From VAYN01 sp964540905 (GTDB lineage Bacteria; Actinomycetota; Thermoleophilia; Solirubrobacterales; 70-9), in the NCBI GenBank assembly GCA_964540905.1, contig CAZIOS010000010.1, forward strand, positions 1 to 64,000: DNA of 64,000 nt, in the 5' to 3' direction. Made by a program: the position numbers and the translations under genes. Under the pieces are notes generated by a model. The model made no database searches. It worked only from the letters and a program-made list of their open reading frames with translations, and was not told the DNA's origin. Below, in pieces: positions 48,378-55,754 of this stretch. How positions within the stretch are numbered: the first letter of the stretch is position 1; each line of letters opens with the position of its first letter.

Positions 48378-49716
48378 CGTCTCCCTCGGTTCTCGCCTTG
48401 ATCCTGCCGTCCGCGAAGCGCAGTTTTACGTCTCCGGCGGCGGCCGCGGCGGCCGCCGAGGTGACGGGGTCGCCGGCCGCCGTCTCGGTCAGCGCGTAGC
48501 CGCGCTCCAGGGTCCGCTCGGGATCGTGGGCGCGCAGGGTCACCGCGGCTTTGCGCAGCGCCTCGCGGCGGCGCCGCAGGGCCGCGGCGGCGGTGCGGTC
48601 GATCGCCGTGCCACGGCGGCGGCTCTCGGCCCCGGCGGCGACGGCGCGCTCGAGCCCGCGGCGGCGCGCCCGGCCGAGGACGACGGTGGCGATCCGGCGC
48701 TGGAAGCCGGTGCGCTGGGCCAGGCCGCGTTCGCTGGCGGCGCGGATCTCGCGGATCTTCTGGTTGAGGGCGCCGCGCTCGCGCCCCAGCGCCCGCGCCG
48801 GGCCCCGGGCCAGCGCCGCCAGGTGCCGGGCGCGGGCGCCGACCGCCCCCTCCCCGGCCCGCCGCAGCGAGCCGGTGGCGCGCTCGAGCCCGCGGCGGGC
48901 CTCGCCGCAGTCGAGCGGCACCGCCGCCTCGGCGGCGTGGGTCGGAGTCGAGCAGGCGACCGCGGCGACGTCGTCGATCAGCGTCGTGTCGCGCTCGTGG
49001 CCGATCGCGCTGACGACCGGCACCCGCAGCATCGCCACCGTGCGGCAGAGGGTCTCGTCGCAGAAGGCCCAGAGGTCGGCGAGGCTGCCACCGCCCCTGG
49101 TGACGACGATCGACTCGACCTCGGGCCGTGCCGCCAGCCCCTGGATCGCCGTCGCGATCGCCGGCGCCGCGTGGCGATCCTGCACCGGCGCGAAGGCCCA
49201 GACCACGGTCCCGCCCCAGCCGCGGCGCCGCAGCCCGGCGAGCAGGTCGCGGCGGGCGGCGCCCGACTCGGCGGTGACGACGCCGATCGTCTTCGGCAGC
49301 CGCGGCCGCGCCAGCTGCTTCTGCAGCTCGAACAGGCCCTCGGCCCGCAGCTGCTTGCGCAGCGCCTCCAGCCGCGCCAGCAGATCCCCCTCTCCGGCCA
49401 GGCGCACGTGGGTGGCGCGGAAGGAGAAGCTGGGCGAGGCCTGACCGCCACCCGGGTAGTAGTCCGGGCCGCCGGCGATCACCAGTTCGGCGCCGTCGCG
49501 CAGCGCCCCCTCCGGCATCCCCGCCCGCTCCAAATCGTTGAGCCAGATCGAGCAGGGGACCGCGCCCTCGCCGTCGCGCAGCTCGAAATAGGCCTGGACC
49601 TTGCTGCGCCCCACCCCCGTCACCTCGCCGATCAGCTGCACCCGCGCCCGCCTGCGCATCTCCTCCTGGAGTTTCTTGGCGTAGCGGCCAACTGGGAACG
49701 GCCCGGGGAGCTCCAC
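48358..49716 (-). CDS. xseA: Exodeoxyribonuclease VII large subunit
   Basis: 452 residues. N-terminal OB fold (LIGEVTGVGRSKVQAYFELR), catalytic part with TIGVVTAESGAARRDLLAGL, IVVTRGGGSLADLWAFCDE and VVSAIGHERDTTLIDDVA, then a long helical region and a C-terminal ERGYALTETAAGDPVTSA. GTG 49716 is 7 nt after a TAGCCT hexamer. It stands tail to tail with the addAB-like operon. Confidence 0.93.
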   Translation of the reverse strand: MELPGPFPVGRYAKKLQEEMRRRARVQLIGEVTGVGRSKVQAYFELRDGEGAVPCSIWLNDLERAGMPEGALRDGAELVIAGGPDYYPGGGQASPSFSFRATHVRLAGEGDLLARLEALRKQLRAEGLFELQKQLARPRLPKTIGVVTAESGAARRDLLAGLRRRGWGGTVVWAFAPVQDRHAAPAIATAIQGLAARPEVESIVVTRGGGSLADLWAFCDETLCRTVAMLRVPVVSAIGHERDTTLIDDVAAVACSTPTHAAEAAVPLDCGEARRGLERATGSLRRAGEGAVGARARHLAALARGPARALGRERGALNQKIREIRAASERGLAQRTGFQRRIATVVLGRARRRGLERAVAAGAESRRRGTAIDRTAAAALRRRREALRKAAVTLRAHDPERTLERGYALTETAAGDPVTSAAAAAAAGDVKLRFADGRIKARTEGDVEREAR

Positions 49717-49723
49717 GCCGCTG

Positions 49724-49729
49724 AGGCTA
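49724..49729 (-). promoter_or_regulatory. Leaderless -10 element TAGCCT before xseA
   Basis: TAGCCT on the minus strand, then 7 nt, then GTG 49716. Confidence 0.6.
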
Positions 49730-49734
49730 GCCGG

Positions 49735-50085
49735 CTAGCCGGCGTGCTTCCACTGGCGTGCCCAGAGGCGCAGCTCACGGATCGCCGGGCCCAGCGCCAC
49801 ACCCACCTCGGTCAGCGAGTAGGTGACCCGCACCGGGGTGCCGGCTTCGACCTCGCGTTCGACCAGGCCTTCTTCCTCCAGCTCGCGCAGCCGCTGCGAG
49901 AGCAGCCGGTCGGAGAGACCGGGGACCGCCCGGCCGAGCTCGCCGAAGCGCAGCGGGCCCGCGGTCAGGGCGCAGACGATCGCTCCCGTCCAGCGCTTGC
50001 CGATCAGCTCGATCGCGGCGTGGAAGTGCGGGCAGACCGAGCCGGGGGCGCCGGCTGGGACCTGGGTCGAGGTGACCGGTTCCAC
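49735..50085 (-). CDS. HxlR-family transcriptional regulator
   Basis: 116 residues. Cys18 in VCPHFHAAIELIGKRWTGAI is the position used for redox or electrophile sensing in several HxlR proteins. GPLRFGELGRAVPGLSDRLL and LEEEGLVEREVEAG form the winged helix. GTG 50085 is 7 nt from TAAGCT. A 5-5-5 dyad overlaps that hexamer, suggesting autoregulation. Confidence 0.88.
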   Translation of the reverse strand: MEPVTSTQVPAGAPGSVCPHFHAAIELIGKRWTGAIVCALTAGPLRFGELGRAVPGLSDRLLSQRLRELEEEGLVEREVEAGTPVRVTYSLTEVGVALGPAIRELRLWARQWKHAG

Positions 50086-50092
50086 AGCGTCG

Positions 50093-50109
50093 AGCTTACT
50101 GACCGTAAG
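50093..50109 (-). promoter_or_regulatory. HxlR promoter and operator candidate
   Basis: TAAGCT (50098-50093) is 7 nt before GTG 50085. CTTAC-TGACC-GTAAG (50095-50109) overlaps it and has the half-site spacing typical of HxlR/MarR-type operators. Confidence 0.5.
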
Positions 50110-50127
50110 TGGTCGGCTTCGGCGGCG

Positions 50128-51270
50128 TCAGTGGGTGCAAGGCCCGGTGCCGACCGGGCCGGAAGCGCTGGCGACGGCTTCCTCGGCCAGCTCGGCCGGG
50201 ATCGCGAAGCCGCCCGCGAGGCCCGAGGTGGTGGCGGCGAAGACGGTGCCGACCACCTGCCCCCGCGAGTCGACCAACGGCCCACCCGAGTTGCCGCTGC
50301 GGACCGTGCCGCGCAGCGAGGTGATCTCGCGGTCGACCGGCCCCTTGCCGTAGGAGTCGTCGCTGATCGTCAGCTGGGTGTCGCCGAGCCGGGCGGGGGC
50401 CAGCGAGTAGGGACCGTTCTCCGGGTAGCCGAGGACGGCGACCTCGGCGCCGCTCGGGCGCTGCGAGGAGATCGTCAGCGTCGGCAGGTGGGCTTCGACC
50501 CGAAGCAGCGCCAGGTCGTCGCGGGGCTCGTAGTAGACGGCGGTGGCGTCGAACTCCTCGCCATCCTCGGTCGTGACCGTGGTGTCGTCGGAGCCGGCGA
50601 CGACGTGGGCGTTGGTGACGATCAGCCCCGGCCGCACCGCCCAGCCCGAGCCCTCGACCCCGAGCCCGCAGGCGGTGCCGAGCACGCGCACGACCGAGGC
50701 GGCGTCGCGCTGGACGGCGGCGTCGCCGGCGATCGCGCCGCTGGGCGCCGCCAGCGGCGTCTGCGGCCCGATCACCGCCGGCGCCGGGTCGACCCGGTCG
50801 AGCGCCCCCAGGACCGGCCCGGAGGGAGGGAGGACTTCGTCGAGGCTGCGCAAGATCAGCGAGCCCTGGACGTCGGTGCGCAGCCGCGCCGTCGCCGGCG
50901 CGTGCAGGGCGACGGCGCCGAAGATCCAGGCGAGGCCGAGCGCGACCGAGGCGATCAGCGCCGCGCCGCCGGCGCCGTCGGCCCGGTGCAGCGCCGGTTT
51001 GCGGATCCATTTTGCCCGCAGCCCCAGCGCGAAGCTCTCCAGCGCAACCGCAACCAGGGCGCCGGCCAGCAGCGCCCCCAGCGCCGCGAACAGCGGCGCG
51101 TAGGGCGAGCGGGGACCGGCGGAGAGGATCAGCGGGCCGAGCCGGCTGCCGGCGAAGGCGCCGAACACGAACCCGGCCATGGTCAGCGCGCCGACGATCA
51201 ATCCCTGCCGGTAGCCCCACAGCCCCAGCGCCAAGGTGAAGGCGACGATCGCCCAATCGAGAACGGTCAC
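50128..51270 (-). CDS. MarP-like membrane serine protease (CvpA + trypsin domains)
   Basis: 380 residues from GTG 51270. The N-terminal four membrane segments (VLDWAIVAFTLALGLWGYRQ onward) form a CvpA-like domain. The C-terminal half is a trypsin-like protease with catalytic His in VTNAHVVAG, Asp in PRDDLALLRVE and Ser in SGNSGGPLVDSRG. The mycobacterial equivalent MarP is needed for acid and oxidative stress resistance. Two Cys (GTACGLGVEG and the C-terminal GPCTH) may be the disulfide that controls it. Confidence 0.88.
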   Translation of the reverse strand: MTVLDWAIVAFTLALGLWGYRQGLIVGALTMAGFVFGAFAGSRLGPLILSAGPRSPYAPLFAALGALLAGALVAVALESFALGLRAKWIRKPALHRADGAGGAALIASVALGLAWIFGAVALHAPATARLRTDVQGSLILRSLDEVLPPSGPVLGALDRVDPAPAVIGPQTPLAAPSGAIAGDAAVQRDAASVVRVLGTACGLGVEGSGWAVRPGLIVTNAHVVAGSDDTTVTTEDGEEFDATAVYYEPRDDLALLRVEAHLPTLTISSQRPSGAEVAVLGYPENGPYSLAPARLGDTQLTISDDSYGKGPVDREITSLRGTVRSGNSGGPLVDSRGQVVGTVFAATTSGLAGGFAIPAELAEEAVASASGPVGTGPCTH

Positions 51271-51303
51271 CCTGGAATAGAAGCATGCGGGGGATCGCTC
51301 TAC

Positions 51304-51309
51304 TACCTT
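51304..51309 (+). promoter_or_regulatory. Leaderless -10 element TACCTT
   Basis: TACCTT, then 7 nt, then GTG 51317. It favours GTG 51317 over the adjacent GTG 51314 as the PBP start. Confidence 0.5.
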
Positions 51310-51316
51310 TCAGGTG

Positions 51317-53047
51317 GTGAGCCGGCTGTCACCCGAGGTGGAGCGACGCCGTCGCCTCGTCACCCGCACGCTTCCCCTCGCGATCATCGCGATCGTCGCC
51401 TTCGTCGTGGGCGCGGCCACCGGCGCCCCCGGCTCGCCCCAGAAGGAAGCCGCCGACCGCTTCGCCGCAGACTGGGCGGCGGGGAACTTCGCCGCCATGT
51501 ACCGGGAACTGAACCCCGCCTCGCGGGCGGCGATCGAACTCAACGACTTCGTCGTCGCCTACCGCGACGCCGAGATGACGGCGACCGTGCGCCGGCTCGA
51601 ACCCGGCTCCGCCCACGACCCCAGCTCCGAACACGGCGAGACCGTCGTCGCGGTGCCGCTGGCGATCGCCACCACCGCCTTCGGCCGGCTCGAAGACGAG
51701 ATCGAGCTGCCCTTCGCCGACGGCGGCATCGCCTGGGACCCGAGCCTGGTCTTCCCCGGGCTGCGCCGGGGCGAGCACCTCGAAAGCCAGATCAAGCTGG
51801 CGCCGCGGGCGCCGATCCTCGCCGCCGACGGGACGCCGCTGGCCGAGGGCCCGGCCGACGAACGCGAACACCCGCTCGGCAGCGCCGCGATCGACGTCGC
51901 CGGCGAAGTCGGCGAAGCCAGCGAAGAAGAACTGCCGAAGCTGGCCCGCCACGGTTTCGGCGCCGACACCCCGGTCGGGGTCAGCGGCCTCGAGCGCGCC
52001 TTCAACGCCCGCCTCGCCGGCAGGCCCGGCGGCTCGCTGCTGGCGGTGCCCGAATCCGGCTCCCCGCGCGTGCTCGCCGAAGCCGAACCGCGGCCGGGGG
52101 CGCCGGTGAAGACGACGATCGACCCCGACCTGCAGACCTCGGCGGTCGCCGCCCTCGCCGGGCGGGTCGGCGGCATCGCCGTGCTCGACGCCCGCAACGG
52201 CGACGTGCGGGCGCTGGCCGGCGAGGCCTACTCCGCCCCCCAGCCTCCCGGCTCGACCTTCAAGATCATCACCACCACCGCCGCCCTCAAAACCGGCGCG
52301 GTCTCGCTCGAAGACGAATTCGAAATCACCGACGGCGTCAACGTCGGCGGCCGCTTCCTCAACAACGCCAACGGCGAGTACTGCGGCGGCACCCTGCGCC
52401 AGGCCTTCGCCGAGTCCTGCAACGCGGACTTCGCCCCGCTCGGACCCAAGATCGGCAACGACGAACTGGTGAAGACGGCGGAAAGCTTCGGCTTCAACTC
52501 GCCGCCGACCCTCTACGCGCCGCGGATCGTGCGCGAAGCGGAACTGGCGGAATCGACGATCCCGACCGAAATCGGCGAAGAAATCGACCTCGCCGTCTCC
52601 GCGATCGGCCAGGGCGAAGTGCTGGCGACGCCGCTGGAGATGGCGAGCGTGGCGCAGACGATCGGCAACGGTGGCGTCCGCGAGCCGACCTCGATCGTCG
52701 CCAACAAGAAGCTGCGCCCGCACGCGAAGCCGGTGCGGGTGATGTCGAAGAAGCTCGCCGGCGAGCTGACCGAACTGATGATCGGCGTCGTCACCGAAGG
52801 CACCGGCACCGCCGGCGCGATCCCCGAGGCCCAGGTCGCCGGCAAGACCGGCACCGCCGAGCTCGGCCCCAAGCCGGGCCAGGAGAACTCGCCCAACCCG
52901 GTCCAGCGCAAGGACGCCTGGTTCTCCGCCTTCGCCCCGGCCGAAGGCGCCAAGCTGGCGATCGGCGTGCTGCTGATCGAAGCCGAAGCGGCCGGCGGCG
53001 AAGTCGCGGCCCCGGCCGCGGCGGAAGTCCTCTCGGCCGGTCTCTGA
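51317..53047 (+). CDS. Penicillin-binding protein (class B transpeptidase)
   Basis: 576 residues. N-terminal membrane anchor (LPLAIIAIVAFVVGAA), an NTF2-like domain (QKEAADRFAADWAAGNFAAM) as in PBP2a, a dimerisation part (LAPRAPILAADGTPLAE), and the transpeptidase. That domain has SxxK in PPGSTFKII, SxN in ESCNADF and KTG in VAGKTGTAE. It cross-links peptidoglycan outside the membrane. No cell-division neighbours, so the specific role (PbpA-like) is uncertain. Confidence 0.9.
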   Translation: MSRLSPEVERRRRLVTRTLPLAIIAIVAFVVGAATGAPGSPQKEAADRFAADWAAGNFAAMYRELNPASRAAIELNDFVVAYRDAEMTATVRRLEPGSAHDPSSEHGETVVAVPLAIATTAFGRLEDEIELPFADGGIAWDPSLVFPGLRRGEHLESQIKLAPRAPILAADGTPLAEGPADEREHPLGSAAIDVAGEVGEASEEELPKLARHGFGADTPVGVSGLERAFNARLAGRPGGSLLAVPESGSPRVLAEAEPRPGAPVKTTIDPDLQTSAVAALAGRVGGIAVLDARNGDVRALAGEAYSAPQPPGSTFKIITTTAALKTGAVSLEDEFEITDGVNVGGRFLNNANGEYCGGTLRQAFAESCNADFAPLGPKIGNDELVKTAESFGFNSPPTLYAPRIVREAELAESTIPTEIGEEIDLAVSAIGQGEVLATPLEMASVAQTIGNGGVREPTSIVANKKLRPHAKPVRVMSKKLAGELTELMIGVVTEGTGTAGAIPEAQVAGKTGTAELGPKPGQENSPNPVQRKDAWFSAFAPAEGAKLAIGVLLIEAEAAGGEVAAPAAAEVLSAGL

Positions 53048-53074
53048 GCGGCCGCCGAAGGGCGCCACCCCGCG

Positions 53075-53626
53075 CTAGAGGTCGAGCGTGACCTGGGCTT
53101 CTTCGCCGTTGGCGGCGGGGAGGTGCAGGGTCAGCGGCCGGTTGCTGGAGGCTTCGGCCGGCAGCAGGAAGAGCGCCATCGAGCCCTCGATCGGCCCCTG
53201 CTGGGCGCTCGAGTCGAGGACCGGGATCTGTTCCTGCGATTCGACTTCGCCGCCGAAGGGGAAGGCGTAGAGGCTTTCGCTGGGGATCAGTTCGTATTTG
53301 GCGTGGGTGGCGTCGGTGATGTCCACCGTCGAGGGCAGCTTCTGGGCCTCGTTGCTTTCGTTGTGGACCTGGAAGAAGACGCCGAAGTAGGTGGAGCCGT
53401 CGGGCGGCGGCGGCTGGCCGACCAGGTAGGCCGAGTCCTCGTTGTCGTTGGGGTTGAGGTAACGCGAGAAGACGACCTCGAAGTTGAGGTCGCCGAGCTT
53501 CACCGATTCGCCCTCGGAGACGTTCTTGGAGTCGCTCGAGTAGCCGCAGGCGGAGACCGCGACGGTGAGGGCGGCGAGGGCCAGGGCGGCGGCCAGCGGC
53601 AGCAGGATTCTGCGGTTCGGGAGCAT
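53075..53626 (-). CDS. Lipoprotein with DUF4352-like beta domain
   Basis: 183 residues. Signal peptide with lipobox VSACGYSS. The mature part GESVKLGDLNFEVVFSRYLN, STYFGVFFQVHNESNEAQKL and DATHAKYELIPSESLYAFPF follows the immunoprotease-inhibitor-like DUF4352 pattern of Ig-like extracellular domains. Function unknown; cell-surface anchored. Confidence 0.7.
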   Translation of the reverse strand: MLPNRRILLPLAAALALAALTVAVSACGYSSDSKNVSEGESVKLGDLNFEVVFSRYLNPNDNEDSAYLVGQPPPPDGSTYFGVFFQVHNESNEAQKLPSTVDITDATHAKYELIPSESLYAFPFGGEVESQEQIPVLDSSAQQGPIEGSMALFLLPAEASSNRPLTLHLPAANGEEAQVTLDL

Positions 53627-53642
53627 CGGCGGCGAGAGTCTA

Positions 53643-54158
53643 TTAAGGGATGCCGGTCGCGTAACGGTTGCCCCCGGCGACGGCGATCCGATCGAGGTCC
53701 GGGGCCTCGGACTCGAGCCGGTCGCGGAGCCGCCGCAGCGCCTCCCGCCAGCCGCGCTGGGTCCAGACCGAGCCGGCCGAGAGCAGCTCCAGACCGCGGT
53801 CGAGGTGGCCCGGCTCGGTCCAGTGGGAGAGCCGCACCGCGGTCAGCGAGCCCGGCCTCTCGGTCAGCTCCCAGACCGTGTGCGAGGCGATCCGGTTGGC
53901 GCGGCCGCCGGCGCCGCGCTCGACGATCAGGTGCGGCGCCTCCAGTTCGACGATCGTCGTGTCCATCCAGACCGAGCGCAGCGGCGCCTCGACCCGGAAG
54001 CGCGCCCCGGCGCCGACCCCGGCGGACTCGATCCGGGTCAGGTGGAAGCCGCTGAGGAAGTGGTCGGTGAAGGAGGGCCGCTCGGCGAGGTCTGCGAGCA
54101 CCGCGAAGACCCGCTCGCGCGGCAGGTCGATCTCGGTCTCGGCGCTGATCGGGCCCAT
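53643..54158 (-). CDS. SRPBCC/polyketide-cyclase-fold protein
   Basis: 171 residues. ISAETEIDLPRERVFAVLAD LAERPSFTDHFLSGF, GARFRVEAPL, MDTTIVELEAPHLIVERGAG and a long C-terminal helix GWREALRRLRDRLESE form the START-like cavity fold that binds small hydrophobic ligands. The ligand is unknown. TAGAAT is 9 nt upstream of ATG. Confidence 0.78.
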   Translation of the reverse strand: MGPISAETEIDLPRERVFAVLADLAERPSFTDHFLSGFHLTRIESAGVGAGARFRVEAPLRSVWMDTTIVELEAPHLIVERGAGGRANRIASHTVWELTERPGSLTAVRLSHWTEPGHLDRGLELLSAGSVWTQRGWREALRRLRDRLESEAPDLDRIAVAGGNRYATGIP

Positions 54159-54167
54159 CGCGGGGCG

Positions 54168-54173
54168 ATTCTA
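54168..54173 (-). promoter_or_regulatory. -10 element TAGAAT
   Basis: TAGAAT on the minus strand, then 9 nt, then ATG 54158. Confidence 0.5.
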
Positions 54174-54196
54174 TTGGCGGCGCGCGCCAGGCGCGG

Positions 54197-54227
54197 TAGG
54201 ATCGACGGCGACGCAGAGGGAAGGAGG
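54197..54227 (+). promoter_or_regulatory. -10 and ribosome site that point to an ATC start
   Basis: TAGGAT (54197-54202) and the full Shine-Dalgarno AAGGAGG (54221-54227) are followed by CCACC and then ATC 54233. The in-frame TAG at 54197 excludes an earlier start. Confidence 0.6.
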
Positions 54228-54232
54228 CCACC

Positions 54233-54805
54233 ATCTTCGAGAGCGTCAGCAGCAGCCCGCTTGGCGATCGTCACGACTCCGGCACGATCCCCGGAGCCGG
54301 CACCTTCTTCTGCCTGATCTGCGGCTCCCAGCTCTCGATCGAGGAGCCCGAGCCGCTGCCCGGGTGCCCGCGCTGCGGCGGCGCCCAATTCCGCCGCGAC
54401 TCGATCTTCGAAGCGCGCCAGGACCACGGCACGGCGACCAGCGAGTTCGCCCTGCCCACTGGGGAGGCGGCGCCCGAGTGGCTCGCCGAGGCACGGGCCG
54501 GGCTCGAGCGCCCGGGCCACTACCTCGCCTGGCGCGACGACGACGGCGAGGTCGAGGTCTTCGCGATCGCCCGCGGCTGGACCCGGATCGGGCGCAGCGC
54601 CGCCGCCGACCTGCGGCTCGACGACCCCAGCATCTCCCGCCGCCACGCCCTGATCGTCGCCGAGCCGGGCAAGGGGCTGCGGGTGCTGGACGACCGCAGC
54701 CTCAACGGCGTCTTCGTCAACGGCGCCGCGGTCGAGTGGGGCCCGCTGGCCGACGGCGACGAGCTGGCGGTCGGCCGCTACAGCCTCTACGCCCTCAAAC
54801 GCTGA
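54233..54805 (+). CDS. Zinc-ribbon FHA-domain protein with apparent ATC start
   Basis: 190 residues. Residues about 28-60 hold a CxxC...CxxC zinc ribbon (CLICGSQLSIEE, GCPRCGGAQF). Residues about 105-185 are an FHA domain with the phosphothreonine-binding GRSAAADLRL, SISRRHA and RSLNGVFVNG. FHA domains read Ser/Thr kinase substrates. The frame from TAG 54197 to the FHA domain contains no ATG, GTG or TTG, so ATC 54233 behind AAGGAGG is the best initiator. Automatic annotation would probably miss or truncate this gene. Confidence 0.75.
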   Translation: MFESVSSSPLGDRHDSGTIPGAGTFFCLICGSQLSIEEPEPLPGCPRCGGAQFRRDSIFEARQDHGTATSEFALPTGEAAPEWLAEARAGLERPGHYLAWRDDDGEVEVFAIARGWTRIGRSAAADLRLDDPSISRRHALIVAEPGKGLRVLDDRSLNGVFVNGAAVEWGPLADGDELAVGRYSLYALKR

Positions 54806-54834
54806 GGACTCGTATTTCCGGCCACCGGCGTCCC

Positions 54835-54840
54835 TAGGAT
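54835..54840 (+). promoter_or_regulatory. -10 element TAGGAT
   Basis: TAGGAT, then 8 nt, then GTG 54849. Confidence 0.5.
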
Positions 54841-54848
54841 GCGGTCCA

Positions 54849-55277
54849 GTGAGTGCCGCTCCCAATCCGGTCGATCCGTCCCTGCCGCCGCCCCCTCCGA
54901 CGCTCTCGGTCGCGGCCGACCGGGCGCGGGCGCAGCTGCAGGAGGAGATCGAGCGCGTCCGCGCCGGCGTCGAAGAGATGCTGGCCGAGCAGGGGGACCC
55001 GATGGACCCCGAGCTGCGCCGCGAGCTCGACACCCTGCACGAGGAGACCCGCCGCTACGTCAAGGAGCGCGTGCGCAAGAGCGAGAAGCGGATGGAGCGC
55101 TCGATCCGCAAGATCGACGAGCGCACCCAGATCCTCGAGCACCGGATCGACCAGGTCGAAACCGACCGCCAGATGTCCGAGATCCGGATCCACCAATCCA
55201 CCGAGCAGATGCTCAACGGCCTGCTGCTGGAGATCCGCGCGATCGCCGACCGGCTCGACCGCAGTCCGCTGAGATAG
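54849..55277 (+). CDS. Coiled-coil protein of unknown function
   Basis: 142 residues. A Pro-rich start (DPSLPPPPPTL) is followed by uninterrupted charged heptads (AQLQEEIERVRAGVEEMLAE, RYVKERVRKSEKRMERSIRK, QILEHRIDQVETDRQMSEIR). No known family. It follows the FHA gene and could be a structural partner. A nested-hairpin element begins 14 nt past the stop. Confidence 0.6.
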   Translation: MSAAPNPVDPSLPPPPPTLSVAADRARAQLQEEIERVRAGVEEMLAEQGDPMDPELRRELDTLHEETRRYVKERVRKSEKRMERSIRKIDERTQILEHRIDQVETDRQMSEIRIHQSTEQMLNGLLLEIRAIADRLDRSPLR

Positions 55278-55291
55278 GAGCACGGGCGGGG

Positions 55292-55411
55292 AGCGGGAGT
55301 TGGGGCTCCCTCCTGCTTGCTGGGATTTTCGCCGTTAACGTCCCGTCTCTCGCTGACGGGCACTGCGAAAATCAGGACGCCGCTGCGCTGGAGGGAGCCC
55401 CAACTCCCGCT
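55292..55411 (+). repeat. Nested-hairpin 3'-end element, copy 1
   Basis: Outer 22-bp perfect stem (55292-55313 with 55390-55411), middle 9-bp stem GATTTTCGC/GCGAAAATC (55324-55332 with 55365-55373), inner 6-bp stem CCCGTC/GACGGG with loop TCTCGCT. It lies 14 nt downstream of the coiled-coil gene, in its sense orientation. The core from GCTTGCTGGG to GCGAAAATC is almost identical to copy 2. Confidence 0.8.
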
Positions 55412-55620
55412 TCGAGGCACGACCTGCCTAAGCAAGCAATCGACCCGTCTCCGATTGGATAGCCGTGGGACAGCAGTTCCCACGCTCGCATCCAGTTGAA
55501 CAGCCGATCCTCGGACGCACAGAGACCTACGGACCAGCGATCCTCGGACCGGCCGCCAGCGTCTCGAGCTGATCCAGCTATCAGCGTTAGAGCTCTCTCG
55601 ACCGAGCGGTCGCGTGCTCG
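55412..55620. other. Region between the two nested-hairpin elements
   Basis: 209 nt with no credible gene. It contains the 7-bp stem CGTGGGA-N7-TCCCACG (around 55463-55483), the direct repeat CGATCCTCGGAC (55505-55516 and 55538-55549) and GCTGAT-N6-ATCAGC. It could be a non-coding RNA or cassette remnant; no known RNA family is recognised. Confidence 0.4.
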
Positions 55621-55741
55621 GGGAGGGGTGGGGTGCCCCTGGAGCGCGCGGCGTCCCGATTTTCGCAGTGCCCGTCAGCGAGAGACGGCGCAGTTAACGG
55701 CGAAAATCCCAGCAAGCGGAAGGGGCGCCCCACCCCCTCCC
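55621..55741 (-). repeat. Nested-hairpin 3'-end element, copy 2 (inverted)
   Basis: Same core as copy 1, on the minus strand, 13 nt past the gltB stop. Outer stem 55621-55640 with 55721-55741 (one bulge, one G-U), middle stem 55658-55666 with 55700-55708, inner stem 55672-55676 with 55684-55688 and the same TCTCGCT loop. The outer-stem sequence differs from copy 1 but remains paired. Confidence 0.8.
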
Positions 55742-55754
55742 ACGCCCACCGAAA

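Noticed and set aside
55440..55560. tRNA-like stems between the two structured elements
   Set aside because: No T-loop consensus, anticodon arm or acceptor stem of the right spacing could be laid out.
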